From contig OZ237757.1 of assembly GCA_965178125.1 (NCBI GenBank), positions 868,001 through 932,000 of the forward strand: a stretch of DNA of 64,000 nucleotides, in the 5' to 3' direction. The first letter of the stretch is position 1. Each line of letters starts with the position of its first letter. The DNA is from Bilabrum cf. latius. Lineage: Eukaryota > Bigyra: Bicosoecida > Bigyra > Bicosoecida. The notes beneath the pieces are model-generated. The model saw only the letters and a list, made by a program, of their open reading frames with translations, was not told the DNA's origin and did not search any database. The translations under genes and the position numbers were made by a program. Of the stretch, positions 47,005-59,393 are shown in pieces.

Positions 47005-48202
47005 ATGCCAAAAAGCAATGCAACGGTCATGTGGTTCGGTGCCCTAGACGACATGCCCCGGCGGTGAGTGCTCGAAAAGCATGGTGCATCGGCAGTACAC
47101 GGCGCACGTGTGGCTCGCAGCACCGCACATGTCCACCAGAGCCTCCAGAGCATAGCATGGATGGTGGGGGTCTTCCCATCGCACTACCTGAGTGCAGCCC
47201 AAGCCGTCCATCATCATCGAGACTAGTCGAGCTGGCAGACTCGGAGGGCACGGCGCGGACCGCTGGCTGGGGGTGTACGCTACACAGGATGTGTTTTGAG
47301 TTGGAACTCGCTGGGGGAGCCGACTCGGAAGGTGAAGAGCTGAGAAGGTAGTGGCAATAGCAAAGGAAGGACAGGTCAGTGGCAAGAGCAAAGGAAGGAC
47401 AGGTCAGTGGCAAGAGCAAAGGACGGACAGGTCAGTGGCAAGAGCAAAGGAAGGACAGATCCTCGCTCGGGGCGTGTGTGCCGGGGGGTGTGCGTTGCCC
47501 GGATAATGGCAAAGCCGTGATACTATATCTATGGAGAAGTAGTCACGACCACAGACTCGGAGGGATGTAGCAAGAGGCAGCCACGCACTTGCTGCACACC
47601 TCCTGGGCCACATCGCGGGTCGCTGAGAGGTGGACAGTGCCACTGGGCATAATACATGCAAGTGACGGGGGTGGCGGGCACTGACATGATGGCCATGGGC
47701 TACTAGTAGCAAGACAAGGCTATTCTATGAGGACCCATGCAGCTCACGACGTGCATTATATATCACCACTGGCATAGGTAGGATGGGCTCACTCACTGGC
47801 AGCTCCGGATGCCGGTGGACAAATGAGCCGCCGGCAATGCCCACCGCCGGCAAGGCACGCCGAGGCACGCCCGATTTGTCGCCGCCCTGCCAGTGCAGCC
47901 AGCATCGGACAAGATTCCTCCCTGGACTGCGGACGGCCTCTGCTCAGCACCGCCTGCTCTGTGGACTCGCACCTGCTGTGGCCTAAATTCCATTTGAGCA
48001 ATTGACGATGTGACTTGCTCGCTCCTACTTCTTCGAGTTGCTTCCGTCATTCACATGGAATGACAGAATTTTCTCACTGGCAGTGCAATCGTCAGCTGCC
48101 GGAAGCACCACGTCAAACGGCGGACCAACGGCAAACTACGAAGAATCATCAGTGGGGAGTATGGCAACTTCTGGCTAATCAACTAGATTCATCTTGTACG
48201 AT
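47005..48202. other. Intergenic region with a minisatellite
   Basis: It lies between the PTH2 and P2X-like genes, both on the plus strand. It contains the 28-bp repeat at 47361-47457. No coding sequence, tRNA or mobile element is recognised. Confidence 0.5.
47361..47457. repeat. 28-bp minisatellite, 3.5 copies
   Basis: Units start at 47361, 47389, 47417 (one substitution) and 47445 (truncated). It is not part of any recognised gene. Confidence 0.9.
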
Positions 48203-50197
48203 ATGTCTACCGCGGTTGCCCCATCCATCGAAGGTGCTGGCTCGGGATAGAACGCATTGCAAACAAGCAGTAGCATTGCCGGTCCCACTGCTGCTACGAA
48301 TGGCTCACATGATGTAGCAGTATCAGGAGCTTGGGACTGGGAGACTTTGTTGAGTCGTGCCCTGTTTGGTACCTCCTACATGACAACGAAGCGAGTGGAG
48401 CTGCACGATCCATACTTGCGTCTGCTGGCGTGGTGCTTGAGAGTTGCCGTCGTAGTATACGTTGTTCTTGTATAGATGCTTTTGAACCACGGCTATGCAT
48501 CGTTTCAGTCGGTATCTGGTTACGGGAACGTGTGGCAGGGCCGGACCAGCAAGGCGAACACGACGCTGTCTCACTGCAACAACCCAGCCCTCGACTGGGG
48601 TGCCGATCATCCTATTGGGATCAGATCCATCACATCTGGGGTGCGCAGCGTGAATGCAAGCTGCATCCCATTCCTGGACATGCTCCACGGAATCGCAGGA
48701 CCGGATTCCTACAAGGCGCTCACCTGGGAAGGCGACATGCAGCTCGTGGAGAGCCGACCGCAGGGGGAGAACACCGGGGACACGGAGAACCTCCCTGGTC
48801 CCAGACTAGAGCTCCCTGTCCTGCCAGAGCAGGATTACAGCGCCCCTCCCCTGCCACCGCTGGGCACACTCCAAGCCAAGCAAGCACGCCAGGCGCTCGC
48901 TCAGGCCGCCGAGCGAGCCGCGAGTGAAGCCGCGCAGCAGGGGATGGACGAGCGCAATGCCTCAATCCACGTGCAAACAGCGGTCATACAGGCGGCCAGG
49001 GAACAAGGGTCCCAGGGTCCCAGGGGATACCTGGCATCGGGGCCGGCCGCGCCCACCCGCATCTGGCTCGACGGGCACCAGAGCACGTACCGGTTTTACG
49101 ACAGACCCGAGCAGGCCGCCTTCAATCTGATTTATTCGGTCACTGCTCCCAACATCGAGGGCGCCATCACGAACCCGCACACTCGGCTCCTGGACGGCGA
49201 TGGCAACGCGGTACGGGAGTGGTCAGCGGGCAATCCACCCGTGGGTATCACCGTGGGGGAGCTGCTGGCCATGGCTGGGGTCAGTTCCCTGGACTCGCCC
49301 CACGAGCAAGGTTTCATATTCGAGGGGGGCAAGCAGCCGTCCTACCGCTCCACCGGGGTGGTGCTGGTTGCGACCGTTGGTTTCTCCAACCGCAGGCGAT
49401 GGGAGTGGCCCGTGCACGACCCCCGGATGGACATCTCCGTGAGGGTGCTGCAGGGGGCCTGGGGATTCCTGGGCACGCAGAGGAGGTATGTTCTCGTGGA
49501 TCCGGAGTCGGGGCTGGCGCTGCCCCCGCAGCCCGTGCTGGCGGGGCCCAGGGGGGCGGCCACGGCAGATCCCGGACTGGACCCTGGGGCTGCCAGTGGT
49601 GCGCAGGGGGGTATCCGTGTGACGAGCGCGATGAACACGACGCTGCCGGACAGCTCCGTGCTGCGGGCGCCCGCTGTTCCTGTGGACGTGCTGCGGACGG
49701 GCGTGGTGGTGCGCTTCGTATCGGAGGGGACGATGGGAATCCCCGATGCAGGGCAGGTGCTGCTTCGGCTGGTGGAGGCCATCGTGCTGTTCAACCTGGC
49801 GCAGACTCTGTGCGACGTGGTGGCGAGCTACCTGGGTCCGTATGCAGCGGTGTACCGGGCCCGGATGGTGGAGACGCACGAGCTGCATGCGGTGCGTCAG
49901 GCCAGGATCGAGCACGCCGAGACGGTGAGGAAGAGCTCGATGGGGTCCATGATGGGGGGCAGCAAGGGGAGGAAGAGGGAGACGGAGACGGAGGGGGGTT
50001 TTAAGGGCAAGGGGTAGGACCAGCAGGTGATGGGGAGTATAGAGTACGGTGTGAACGGGAAGGTGGAGAGCAGCTGCGCCAGCAGCAGCAGCAAGGCCGA
50101 GATGGACGAAGGCGGGCCCTGTGCCGGTGGCAAGGATGCCGCAGGTGGAAGAGTTGGCGGTGCGGGTCTGAGAGTCGGTGGAGCCGATGCAATCTGA
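48203..50197 (+). CDS. P2X receptor-like ATP-gated channel
   Basis: A 664-residue frame from ATG 48203 to TGA 50195-50197. It has the P2X plan: cytosolic N-terminus with the conserved Thr-x-Lys (YMTTKRVEL), TM1 (LLAWCLRVAVVVYVVLV, then UAG, then MLLNHGYASF), a large ectodomain, and TM2 ending VLFNLAQTLCDVVASYLGPY. The pattern LCDVV followed by a YRARMVE membrane-exit segment closely resembles P2X TM2. The ectodomain has few Cys, unlike vertebrate P2X. TAG codons lie at 48248, 48473 (codon 91, within TM1) and 50015 (C-tail). In animal P2X the aligned TM1 residue is hydrophobic (Val), the one place where Leu would fit better than Gln. Homologues are known in algae and amoebae, often intracellular. 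No intron. Confidence 0.72.
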
Positions 50198-50419
50198 CAG
50201 TACGCGTGTATCATTGTATATCCCTGAAGAGGCGCTGCAGACTTGTTCGCCACGACGCACTGGCGCGAGTACTGCCACCGCCGATAGGACGGTCTTCGCC
50301 GCGAATACTCGAACCTTCGCGCAACGGCGCTCATCACCATCTTGCAGGCGAATTCAAAAGAAACGCGCACGGAAAGGTTCCTTTTATGCTCGCAGGAGAC
50401 ACGCATTTGACTCATTGAC

Positions 50420-53400
50420 ATGGACGACAAGTCATACAGACGGCATGCCGCCATCGTTCGAAGCGCGGTGCAATCAGTGGCCCCTCGTGTACTTGCAACA
50501 TCAGCCTTGTCTCTCTTGTTGCGAGGCTCCGAACGAGGGGTTGCTTCGGGGTATGCGACATCGCCATTTTTTGGTCGGCTACGGGGTATGCGCGATAAGG
50601 ACGTGATCGCTTTGATATCAAAAATGAGCAACGAGGGGTTTCACGTCGAGACTAGGTCTGAGGGTGTGGTGCTGCTGCCACCAAGGAGCCAGGTGCCTTC
50701 ACAAGCAGACACGTCGCAAGACCATGGATCATTTAGCTTTGCTACAAGCCCTAAGGCACCTGGTGGTCGGCTCTAGCATCTGCCAGATGGGCACGTTGGA
50801 AGCGCTGGCAAGGGTTCGAATTCAAACGGACCGCTTTTGCTGCCATAGCTTCCTACGACTACTAACACGCACCGCAACAATAGTAGTTCTGTAGTACAAT
50901 AGGCATCGTCCAGTGGTGCGGCGCTCGCGGCTGCTTTTCGTGCCAGGTCCGACCAACGGACCACCTCTGGCATCCCTGGCGGCATCACGCCGTCGACGTC
51001 CGGTATGTCGTCCTTTCCCACGGACGGAGGAGGCTTTTTGCGAGCAAGCGATGTGATTCCACTCCGCTCTGGGGGCGCTCCCGCTGGAAGCTCGGTATTT
51101 GGGCCAAGCAGCGCTGGAGCGAGCACGTCATTGAACTCTGGGGCAGCTGCTCCGACCGGCATCAAGGAGCCCTCGGGAAATTCCCCGCCAGATTCATCCA
51201 GCCCTACACTGGGAGACGATGACGAAGCTCTATTTGGGCCGGGGGGAGATCCCTACAAGGGACTGGCACACGAGCAGGCGGCCGTGCTGCGGCTGGTGCG
51301 CGCCGGTCGGAGCCTCTTCTTCACTGGGCCTGCGGGGGCGGGCAAGAGCCACGTGCTGCGGCGGGCCATCCGGATGCTCGTCTGGATGCACACCCCGCAG
51401 GTGCAAGACGAGCAGCAGCAGCAGTACGGGGGCGGAGAGCATGGATTCGGTGGGGAGGGACGATTTGGGGAGGGGGATGGAGATGGAGAGGGAGAAGGGG
51501 GGTGGACGGCGGGCAGGGCGACAGGGGGGGAATTCCAGGCAACCTCCCGGCCCGTAGACGCGGTGACATCCGCTGCCGCTGCCTTCGGCGGGGATGTGGA
51601 GACAGACCCTGCCCTCCTGGTGGCGGTCACGGCCTCGACGGGGATCGCAGCGTGTAACGTGGGCGGTCGCACGCTTCACTCGTGGGCAGGCCTGGGCCGG
51701 GGGGAAGATCCCCTGGACTCGCTCATCGCCAAGCTTGCCCCCAAGCGGGGAAAGATGCCCAGGAGGGGCACTGCTGCGCACAGGATGATGCACGCCCGCG
51801 CACTGGTGGTGGACGAGGTGAGCATGCTGGACGGGCAGCTGCTGGACAAGCTGGACCACCTGCTGAGGGCCGTGAGGAAGTGCCCCCGACCCATGGGGGG
51901 TCTGCAGGTGCTGCTGTGCGGGGACTTTTTCCAGCTGCCGCCCACTGGGCTGGGACAAGGGGGCAAGGGGGGCATGCGGACGGGCGGGGAACAGCGCCAA
52001 CAGGGGCAAGGGGGCGGGGGTGTGCAGGGGTGGGGCAAGGGCAGGGGGCGTGGACGAGGCGGCAGAGGAGAGCAGCAAGGCGCCGGGCAGAAGCAGCAGA
52101 AGAAGAAGAACCCATTCGACAGGGCCAGGGCTGGTTCATCTTCATCTTCGGATTCCTCCCGCAAGTCTGCCTTTGGGGCCGGGCAAGCCGCTGCGGTGAC
52201 GCTCGACTCGTACATGCACAGGGGCGGCAAGGCCGTGGGCGAGGGCCCGATCTGCTTCGCGTTCCAGGCCCAGGTGTGGCCGGCCATCGCCAGCACCAGC
52301 GTGGTCCTCCGGCGCGTATTCCGACAGAAAGACGACAGGTTCGTTGCCCTGCTGAACCAGCTGCGGAGGGGCGCGGTGGAGGTCAGGACAGAGGCGCTGC
52401 TGCGGTACAGGGAGCGGGCGCCTCTGGTGGGCCCGGCAGGGATGAGACCCACGAGGCTGTACGCAAGGAACGCAGAGGTCTCGAGGGAGAACGCGCTGGC
52501 CCTGCTGCGGTGCCAGGGGGAGGAGCGCAGGTTCGAATGCGAGGACGTGCACTGCGCCAATGAGGGGGAGAAGAGGCAGCTGGCGCAGGGGGTCAGTGCA
52601 GAGACCAAGCTCAAGCTCAAGCCGGGGGCGCAAGTGATTTTGCTCAAGAACATCGATCCCAGGCTCGGGCTGGCCAACGGGGCGCAGGGAGTGGTGGTCG
52701 GCTTTGTTCCCTCGCTGGCGGCTCCGGACGAGCTGGTGCGCTCGAAGCCGGCGGGGGTGCCTGGCCTCGGGGTGGTGGTCAAGTCCGTGCAGGACGCGAG
52801 GGGGCTGCTGCTGGGGATGAGGCGGGCGCCGCGCGAGGTTCCGCTGGTGCGGTTTCCCATCTCTGGGCGCGCGGCCGACGCACTCGCCGATTTGGAGGAG
52901 GACGCGGAAGGGGTCAAGGACGAGAAGGCTGAGGGGGTGGAGGAGTCGGTCGGAGCAGGGGCGGCGGGGAACAGCGTGACAGCAGAGGGGGGAGCAGGGG
53001 GAGGCAAGGACGAGGCTGGGCCCCCCTCTCCAGGCCGTGCCATGGGGGGCGGATTCCCCGCGTGGGTCGAGTTCCCCGTGCTGCCCGTGGCCTTCGAGAT
53101 CAACAGCGCGGCTGCCACGGGGGACGGGCCCGGGCGCAGGTTCAATCCCCAGACGCAGGGGTTCCAGCGGCAGTCGGGTCCCACCAGGAAACAGGTGCCT
53201 CTAAAGCTGGCTTACGCGGTGAGTTACTAAGGGCGTGATGCAAGCGGCTACATGCTGTGCTGTGTTCGGTGCCACGTTCGTGTGTGCTGCGGTCACCCGT
53301 TGGCGGCACGCATTGCTGCGCATGCCAGCGAATGATGCTTGTCCATGGTCTCAGTTTGCCCTTGCGATCCCCTTTCCTCTCCTCCACCCCACTCTTTCTC

Positions 53401-54354
53401 TCTCGCGCGCAGCTGACGATCCACCGCTCCCAGGGCATGACGCTGCCTCTAGTCGACGTCGATCTGCAGCACATCTTTTCCCCGGGGCAGGCCTACGTCG
53501 CCCTCTCCCGCGCCGTGTCGCTGGAGGGGCTAAGGGTGAGGAACTACAGGAGGGGCTGCATCCACGCTCATCCCGAGGCGGGGGCGTTCAACCGACAGCT
53601 GGGCCGGGTGCATGCGATGGCCATGCGGGAGAACAAGAGGCTGGCCACTGCGGAGGCGGAGGGGGGCGAGAGGGGGCTCCTGGATGCAGCGGACAAGGAG
53701 AGGGCGGGAAGCGGGAGCGGGAGTGCAGCCGGGGCAGCCCGAGCTTCATCCTCGTCGTCCTCTGCTTCTAGATCTACTTCATCGTCCTCATCGGCCGCCG
53801 AGTCTTCCTCGTCTAGCAGGACGATCAGGGCAGGCCAGTCCCGCAGGTAGCTTGACCTATCCGAGGGAGAAGACGAGGGAGGGGAAGAAGAGCGACCGGC
53901 CGTGAGAGCACCGGCGGCCTTCGGAGGGGCTGCCGCCGCGGACTCGCTGCCTCTGGAGGACAGTGACCCGCTTGGCCCCGGGATGGGAGGGGTGGACGGG
54001 CTGGCGGTGAGCATGCTGGGCGAGGACGCGGCGAGTGCGTGGGGGATGGAGGCAGGGGCGGTGTCGGGCAGCAAGCGTCCCAGGGAACAAGGGGTCGAGG
54101 GGGGCATGGGGACAAGATCAATGGTGCCCAAGGGGACCAAGCCGCTGGAGGTGGACCTAACATCGGATTCGGAGCCAGAATCGGGGGCTGGAGATGGCGG
54201 CAACCCGTGGGCTGCCAAGCGGCGGAAAGTAGAGGCCGGCAGCAGCACTGGAGCAGCAGAAGCAGGATCAGGACAAGAGGGGACAAAGCCAAGCGTGCCT
54301 CCAGTGGCCAGTCCCCTTGCGCTGATGCCTGGAGTGGACGAGATGACCGTGTGA
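50420..54354 (+). CDS. PIF1: PIF1-family DNA helicase
   Basis: 5'-3' DNA helicase of genome and mitochondrial DNA maintenance. Exon 1 (50420-53218) and exon 2 (53413-54354) join in phase 0 across a 194-nt intron (GCG/GTGAGT, GCGCGCAG) to give 1,246 residues, stop TGA. Motifs in order: Walker [14 protein letters not shown] (about residue 302), [16 protein letters not shown] (Walker B), [45 protein letters not shown], then across the intron [17 protein letters not shown] and [15 protein letters not shown]. The N-terminus ([18 protein letters not shown]...) is basic and amphipathic, suggesting a mitochondrial presequence. TAGs at 50774, 50846 and 50900 separate it from the helicase, and one more is at 53848 in the acidic C-tail. 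Low-complexity inserts lie near 51420-51540 and 51960-52150. With UAG as stop, the first usable ATG would be 51005. Confidence 0.92.
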
Positions 54355-54820
54355 CGAGAGCGCGGATGGACAAGAAATGCAACTCTTTTCGCAGAAGCAA
54401 CGAACGGACAGACCACCCTGAACCCAAAATCCAAGTGCCATCGAAACGTGCACACGCCCGGGGATCCAAATTCACTGTAGACCACATCCGACTTCCAGTG
54501 TCCCATCCGGCCAACGAAGCCAAAGGCGGTCCAACACCGCTGAGGCAAGCCGCCGCCCCCCCGCCCGACACTGCAGAGACACGCATGAGCGGGAGATCGA
54601 ATACCAGCTCGAATGCGTCTCCTGCAGTGTCGGGTACGAGCAGTGAGCGGCAGTCAGTGGGCCGGAGTGGCAACGGAGGACGGGAGGTCTTTCCAAGAGG
54701 AACAGGTCGCTTGCGCTGGCCCCTATTATAGCCCCTGCTCCACGCCCCGCTTCCGCACTTCTTATTCTATTCTATTCTGCTAGCCCTAACCTACGTAGCT
54801 TCCTCAGTTCGACACGATCT
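54355..54820. other. Convergent intergenic region
   Basis: It lies between the stops of PIF1 (+) and the SLC35F6-like gene (-), with a short TTCTA repeat near 54762-54779. No gene is recognised. Confidence 0.5.
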
Positions 54821-56286
54821 TCACTTCATCTTGAGCTGGGTGGCTCTACCCATCGTGGGCGTCCGCATCGCATCCGTCATGCGAGTGCCCCCCGCCCCGT
54901 CCCTGCTAGACGCGCTCTCCCCCACCATGGGGGTCCACAGGGAGGACACGTCAGGGGAAGGACCATGCCCGCCCCCGCTGTTCACAGACCCCCCAAGCCC
55001 AGTCGCCAGCCCGTCCGCATCCCGGTCATCCCTCTCCCCCGGCCCCACGGGCGGCAGGGACAGGCCACCGTCACCCTCCTCCAGCGCCGACAGCAGCGGC
55101 TGCGTTTGCGCGCTGCCGTCCCCTCCCATGGAGGCCCCGTCCGACCCAGGCCCGCTGGGCCCCTTGGCCTTGGCCTCGGTCGCGCTGCTCACGCCTAGCG
55201 CCTTTTCGTTGGCCTCGAGCAGCTTCCTTGCCTCCTCCTCGAGCTCCTCCTTGGTGGGGTAGTAGAGGCCAGGCACCTTCCACAGGGCGTTGTAGATGAT
55301 CGTGCCAGCCAGCAAAATGACAAAGCCCACCATCTGCAGCACCGTCTGCTTCCACACCGACTTGCCGATCGCCTGCCAGCCCACGGCCACGGAGACCACC
55401 CAGATGACAACGGTCCTCACCGAGTCGAGGATCATCCTCGTGGACGCGCTCATGTACTTGGTGATGGCCACGCCGCACGCGTTGAAGGCCGCGATGGACA
55501 GCACGTTGCCCATCAGAGCCACGTCCAGCTCCCACGAGTGCCCGATCTGGTGGAAGGCGTCGGGCGCGTCCTCGAAGTGCTTGCACTCGTCACCCCCGTT
55601 GGGGCACATGAACCCCGGCCGGGGGATCCAGTACATGGCCACCACCAGCGAGGACAGGATGAGCATGCCCCAGAGCCCCTCCAAGCCCACCACCTGCAGG
55701 GCAGGGATGTTGTACCCCCCGATGAAGCGCTCCTCCACGACCATCTGGATGGCCACGATGATCTGAGCCAGCACGATGAGCAAATTGCCGATCGCGGCGT
55801 GGGGCATGGCCGGGGCACCCGAAGCGTCCGTGGCGGGGAACAGCATGGTGCTGGCCCCCACGAGGGCGGCGCCCACGAGCACGAGGCCCATCCCCGTCCA
55901 GTGGTAGAGGTACTGCTTCCTGCCGAGGAAGAGCACAGATGCGATCCCCGTGAAGATGACCACGGTGCCGCGGAGCATCTGGAACACGGAGGCGTACGTG
56001 AGCGTGAGGCCGACGTACATGGTGGAGGTGGCGGTCATGTCGCAGATGGCGGGGAGGGCCAGCAGCAGGGGGTTGAAGGGCTTGGCCAGCTGCATCTGCG
56101 TGGGCTTGCGTTTCTTGGGGGCCGGGGCCGGGGCGCACCCGTACGAGTTGTAGTACATGCCCCCGAACACGAGGAGGCAGAGGAACTCGCCCATGAACAT
56201 GCCCACCGCCTGCACGAAGGGGTGGTTAAACTCGGTTGTCTCGCCGTGAGAGCCCTCCGCCTTGGTGTTGTCCGCCCATTTCGTGG
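54821..56286 (-). CDS. SLC35F6-like drug/metabolite-family membrane transporter, 5' exon unresolved
   Basis: A multi-pass transporter of the DMT superfamily. The large exon starts at 56286 after a CCCCGCAG acceptor. It reads ATKWADNTKAEGS and HPFVQAVGMFMGEFLCLL, both typical of SLC35F6 (formerly C2orf18). About nine further hydrophobic segments follow, including ICDMTATSTMYVGLTLTYAS, FQMLRGTVVIFTGI and IVAIQMVVEERFI. The C-tail is long, Gly/Ser/Asp-rich and cytosolic, ending TQLKMK. Stop is TGA 54821-54823. SLC35F6 is reported at lysosomes and mitochondria in animals, and the substrate is not established. The first membrane segment is on an upstream exon that I could not place firmly. ATG 56466 with a G/GTGTAA donor would fit the phase, but its sequence does not resemble the family. 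No in-frame TAG. Confidence 0.85.
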
Positions 56287-57161
56287 CTGCGGGGAGAATG
56301 AGAAGGCAGCAGCACAGGCGGGCTTGCCATCGAACCAGAGTATGAACAGGTGCGCATCCAGCTGCTTCTTTAGCGATAACCGGTGGCGTGAGATTACACC
56401 TGAGCGAGTTGCCGCAATGGCGTTGGCATGGGACTGTCTCGGGAGCAGCAAGAAAGGCTGCATCTCAGCGAAGCATGAATCGCACCCAATTACATGTCTT
56501 TTGCAGTCAAATTCCCGGACGCAATCTCATAACTGTGATTATCACTACATCTCGGTTGCCCACAAACCTGTAGCCGGCAGCCATTGCCAAGTTACTTGCA
56601 AGAGTCTTGGCTGAACCGCACGCAGGGAAGTAGCCCTTCATTACGTCTTCAAGATCAACTTATACCGAGAGTCTCACCCAATGTATTAATTGACCCTGTC
56701 AGAAGCATACCAAGTGCAAGCATATAATGGAAAGGAGTCCTCATGATGAAGGAGGTGAGAAAGAAGTGGCGCGGACCGTGCTGCAACTGCGGGCCATAGT
56801 AACGTGTGTATTTCATCATCTTCGATTATTTATTCGATTGGCACCCCCGCAGTTGTTAGCCCCGCTCTAAGGACTTACAATCCAGAAGACGCCAAACTTA
56901 TTCGCTTCATTACTTTCAGTATGGCTTCTAGCGCCCAACTGGCGTTCATTTCCACGCGGATCCACCCCGCCGGCGTGGATTGATTGTAGTCACTCCTACT
57001 GCGGGTGCAACAGTTCTTTCACGACCGCCGAACAAAGACCCCATCACTTATCCTGGGACTCACCCAGATAAGTGAACGCCGGCTCGAATGTGGGTTCCGG
57101 GAATCCCTCAGGGGGCTGCGGAAAGCTATGTTCTCCCTTGTGGGCATCCGAGAGGCAGATT
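56287..57161. other. 5' region of the transporter gene and intergenic sequence
   Basis: It should contain the missing first exon of the SLC35F6-like gene. The remainder, AT-richer, shows no recognisable gene. Confidence 0.4.
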
Positions 57162-57753
57162 TTACTTTAGATCGTAGCCTATTAGAGCAGGGACATGGTG
57201 TTCTCTGATACTTGCAACACCATGGCCGCGAGCCGCACGCAAGACGCGTCGATGCTCCACAGGTACGCCCCGCTGCCTTGTGGTGCTCCAAAGCGCCTGC
57301 GCGCCTTCCTGAAATAGAACGGCATTGCCGCTTCCCTGGACCAGAAATGTGTCCACCTCTGGTGTGAAGACAGATGATTGTACCCGCCACAGGTACTTGC
57401 CCTCATCCGTGACGATGATGGCCAGGTCTCCCTGCGTGCTGCACGATGCATCCGTCAAGAGTAGCGCGCAGTGGTCGGCGTGCTCCTCACGGTTGCCCGC
57501 GATGAACTCAACCGAGTCGACCATGACAACCAGGCTGCAGTCAGCCCGGAGCCAAGCCGTCGTCGAATCCTTGGACAAGGCGGTATCTTGCTGGTCGAGG
57601 GTGGAGTGCAGAATCTCGCATTTCGGGAGCCTGTCGCCATTTGCCGGCTTCCTCGCGGCCAAGGCGCTCACGGGTGTCAAGTGTGTCAAATTGCAGATAC
57701 CAAGTGCCTGCTGCTAACATGGAGCGAGGCCGACGACATAGAGCCAGCCAGCG
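57162..57753 (-). CDS. Bulb-type (mannose-binding) lectin-like protein, partial model
   Basis: One minus-strand frame opens after a CGCAG acceptor near 57753 and runs to TAA 57162-57164, with one TAG at 57714-57716. It contains the pattern of a B-lectin beta-prism domain: CSLVVMVDSVEF, then CALLLTDASC, GDLAIIVTDEGKYLWRV, and GNAVLFQEGAQALWST, spaced as in dual-repeat bulb lectins. The residues before it (GWLYVVGLAP) are hydrophobic and may be part of a signal peptide. After ALWST a second frame also looks coding, so the 3' end may involve an intron or be mis-modelled. The first exon is not identified. This is one of only two candidate genes ending in TAA rather than TGA. Confidence 0.45.
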
Positions 57754-58042
57754 CTGCGAAGGTGCTGGCCTGCTGCTCGTCGCCCCTGCACACTGACCGC
57801 CGAGCAGGCGACGCGAGCAACCAAAATAGATTCGACTGATCGCATTCCTGCGAGGCGACCGTTGTTTCCCTTCGCACTTGTTCAGTAGGCGGCAAGGAAG
57901 TACGTCGGTCGGCGAGGCGAGACCTTGTCTCATCCAAGACATGATGATGACACTTCAAGAAGTACAAATACAGTCCCACCTTGAATCGAACACCCTATGG
58001 CGAAGGCAAACGCACACAGCCAGGCAGACCGACCCCTCCCCC

Positions 58043-59255
58043 TCACCAGGAGCCCCCCGTGTCGGTCCCTGCCTTGGCCTTCACGAAGCTCTTGAAGTCC
58101 CACTTGGTGTCGAGCGCCTTGGGCTCAGCGATGGCCACTCCCTCTCCAGACACGGTGCCCACCTGCACCTTGTTGATGGCCCGGCAGTCGCGGTAGTACA
58201 GCACGCGGAGCACCTTTTCCATCAGCTCGTGCGCCTCGTCCTCGGACAGGTCGGCCCGCCACAGCTCCCGCAGCATGGGCACCGCCATGTGCGAGCCGAG
58301 CCCAGTGGCCGTGAAGTCCACCTCGTACGGTGTCCCGATCTGGTCCACCACTCCCAGGAACGTCTCCATGCCGCCGTCAGCGGAGGATCCGGCGGCCGTG
58401 GCGCTGCCACTGGCCCCCTTGCTGCCCCCTGAGGCGGCTGCTTCGGCAACGGAGGGCTCGGCTGACGCTGTCCTGGCTTTGGGGCGGCAGCCCGCCACCA
58501 CGATCTGGTTCCAGAGGGGGTTACTCTTGGACCTGCGGTTGTACATGACCCGCGTGATGTACGAGTGCACCTCTCGCGGGGCGAGGCTCCTGCCGTCGTC
58601 GTGCCAGCGGTCCTCGAGGAGCAGCTCGTCGAGCAAGTCACCCATGTGCTGCCAGTCGCTCATCTCGCCCCCTGCTCCCACCAGCGTGTGCTTGCCTACT
58701 GCTCGCATCCTCTTCATGGAGGTAAATCGAGCCAATGATCCGTACGATGCTGCGAGAATCAATGGAGGGGCACTGCTAGCAAAGGCCATTAGGTGCTGCT
58801 AACTGTTTCAGGTTTGAGCGAGCGTGCCCGAGCCTCCTGAATCTCGTGGCTCTGAATCAGTGAACCCCCCGACCAGTTCCCTGTACAATCTAGAACAAAC
58901 AATACTATGCAATGTGAGTAATAGTTCGCGCTCTCACCGAGCGTGTCGCCGCCTACCATCACTCCACCGGCATACTTGAATGCTACCATCGAGGACCCTG
59001 TCACAATCGGACGGCTGCGAACGAGAAAGCACGATCGGCATTCTGTAGCCTATTCATTTGCATGCAGAGTTATACGATGGGCCCGGAGACTCCTACGTTG
59101 CTGCACATGAGATCCACGTCGTTGAGAACCCCAGTTTGGGATCGCTCCCGGACCATTCAAGCAACGCATCAGTCTCACGTAGTCAACGAGATAGGAGCCG
59201 AATCATTTCCAAGTCTAGGTCCCACTTTTGATGTCTGAGCAGCACAGGCAGCCAT
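58043..59255 (-). CDS. PSMB4: 20S proteasome subunit beta-7 (PSMB4)
   Basis: Non-catalytic beta subunit of the 20S core. Three exons, 59255-59179, 59014-58938 and 58749-58043, join in phase to give 286 residues, stop TGA. After a short propeptide (MAACAAQTSK...) the mature start region reads TRPIVTGSSMVAFKYAGGVMVGGDTLASYGSLARF, matching PSMB4, which lacks the catalytic Thr of active beta subunits. Further family signatures are YITRVMYNRRSKSNPLWNQIVV, FLGVVDQIGTPYE, RVLYYRDCRAINKVQVGTV and a C-terminal TKWDFKSF. A Gly/Ala/Ser-rich insertion of about 35 residues follows VAGCRPKA. No in-frame TAG. Its 5' end lies 138 bp from the stop of the neighbouring membrane-protein gene on the same strand. 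Confidence 0.92.
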
Positions 59256-59393
59256 CTTGACGGGTTCAATCTGCTCGCTTGCACCAGGTATCTGATTTTT
59301 CTGAAATCACTCGCAACATTAAACTCATCGAGGAAGCATGGAACTATAGTCGAGCATAGCAACGTATTGAAGCCCCCAAATTTGATGCCAAAA

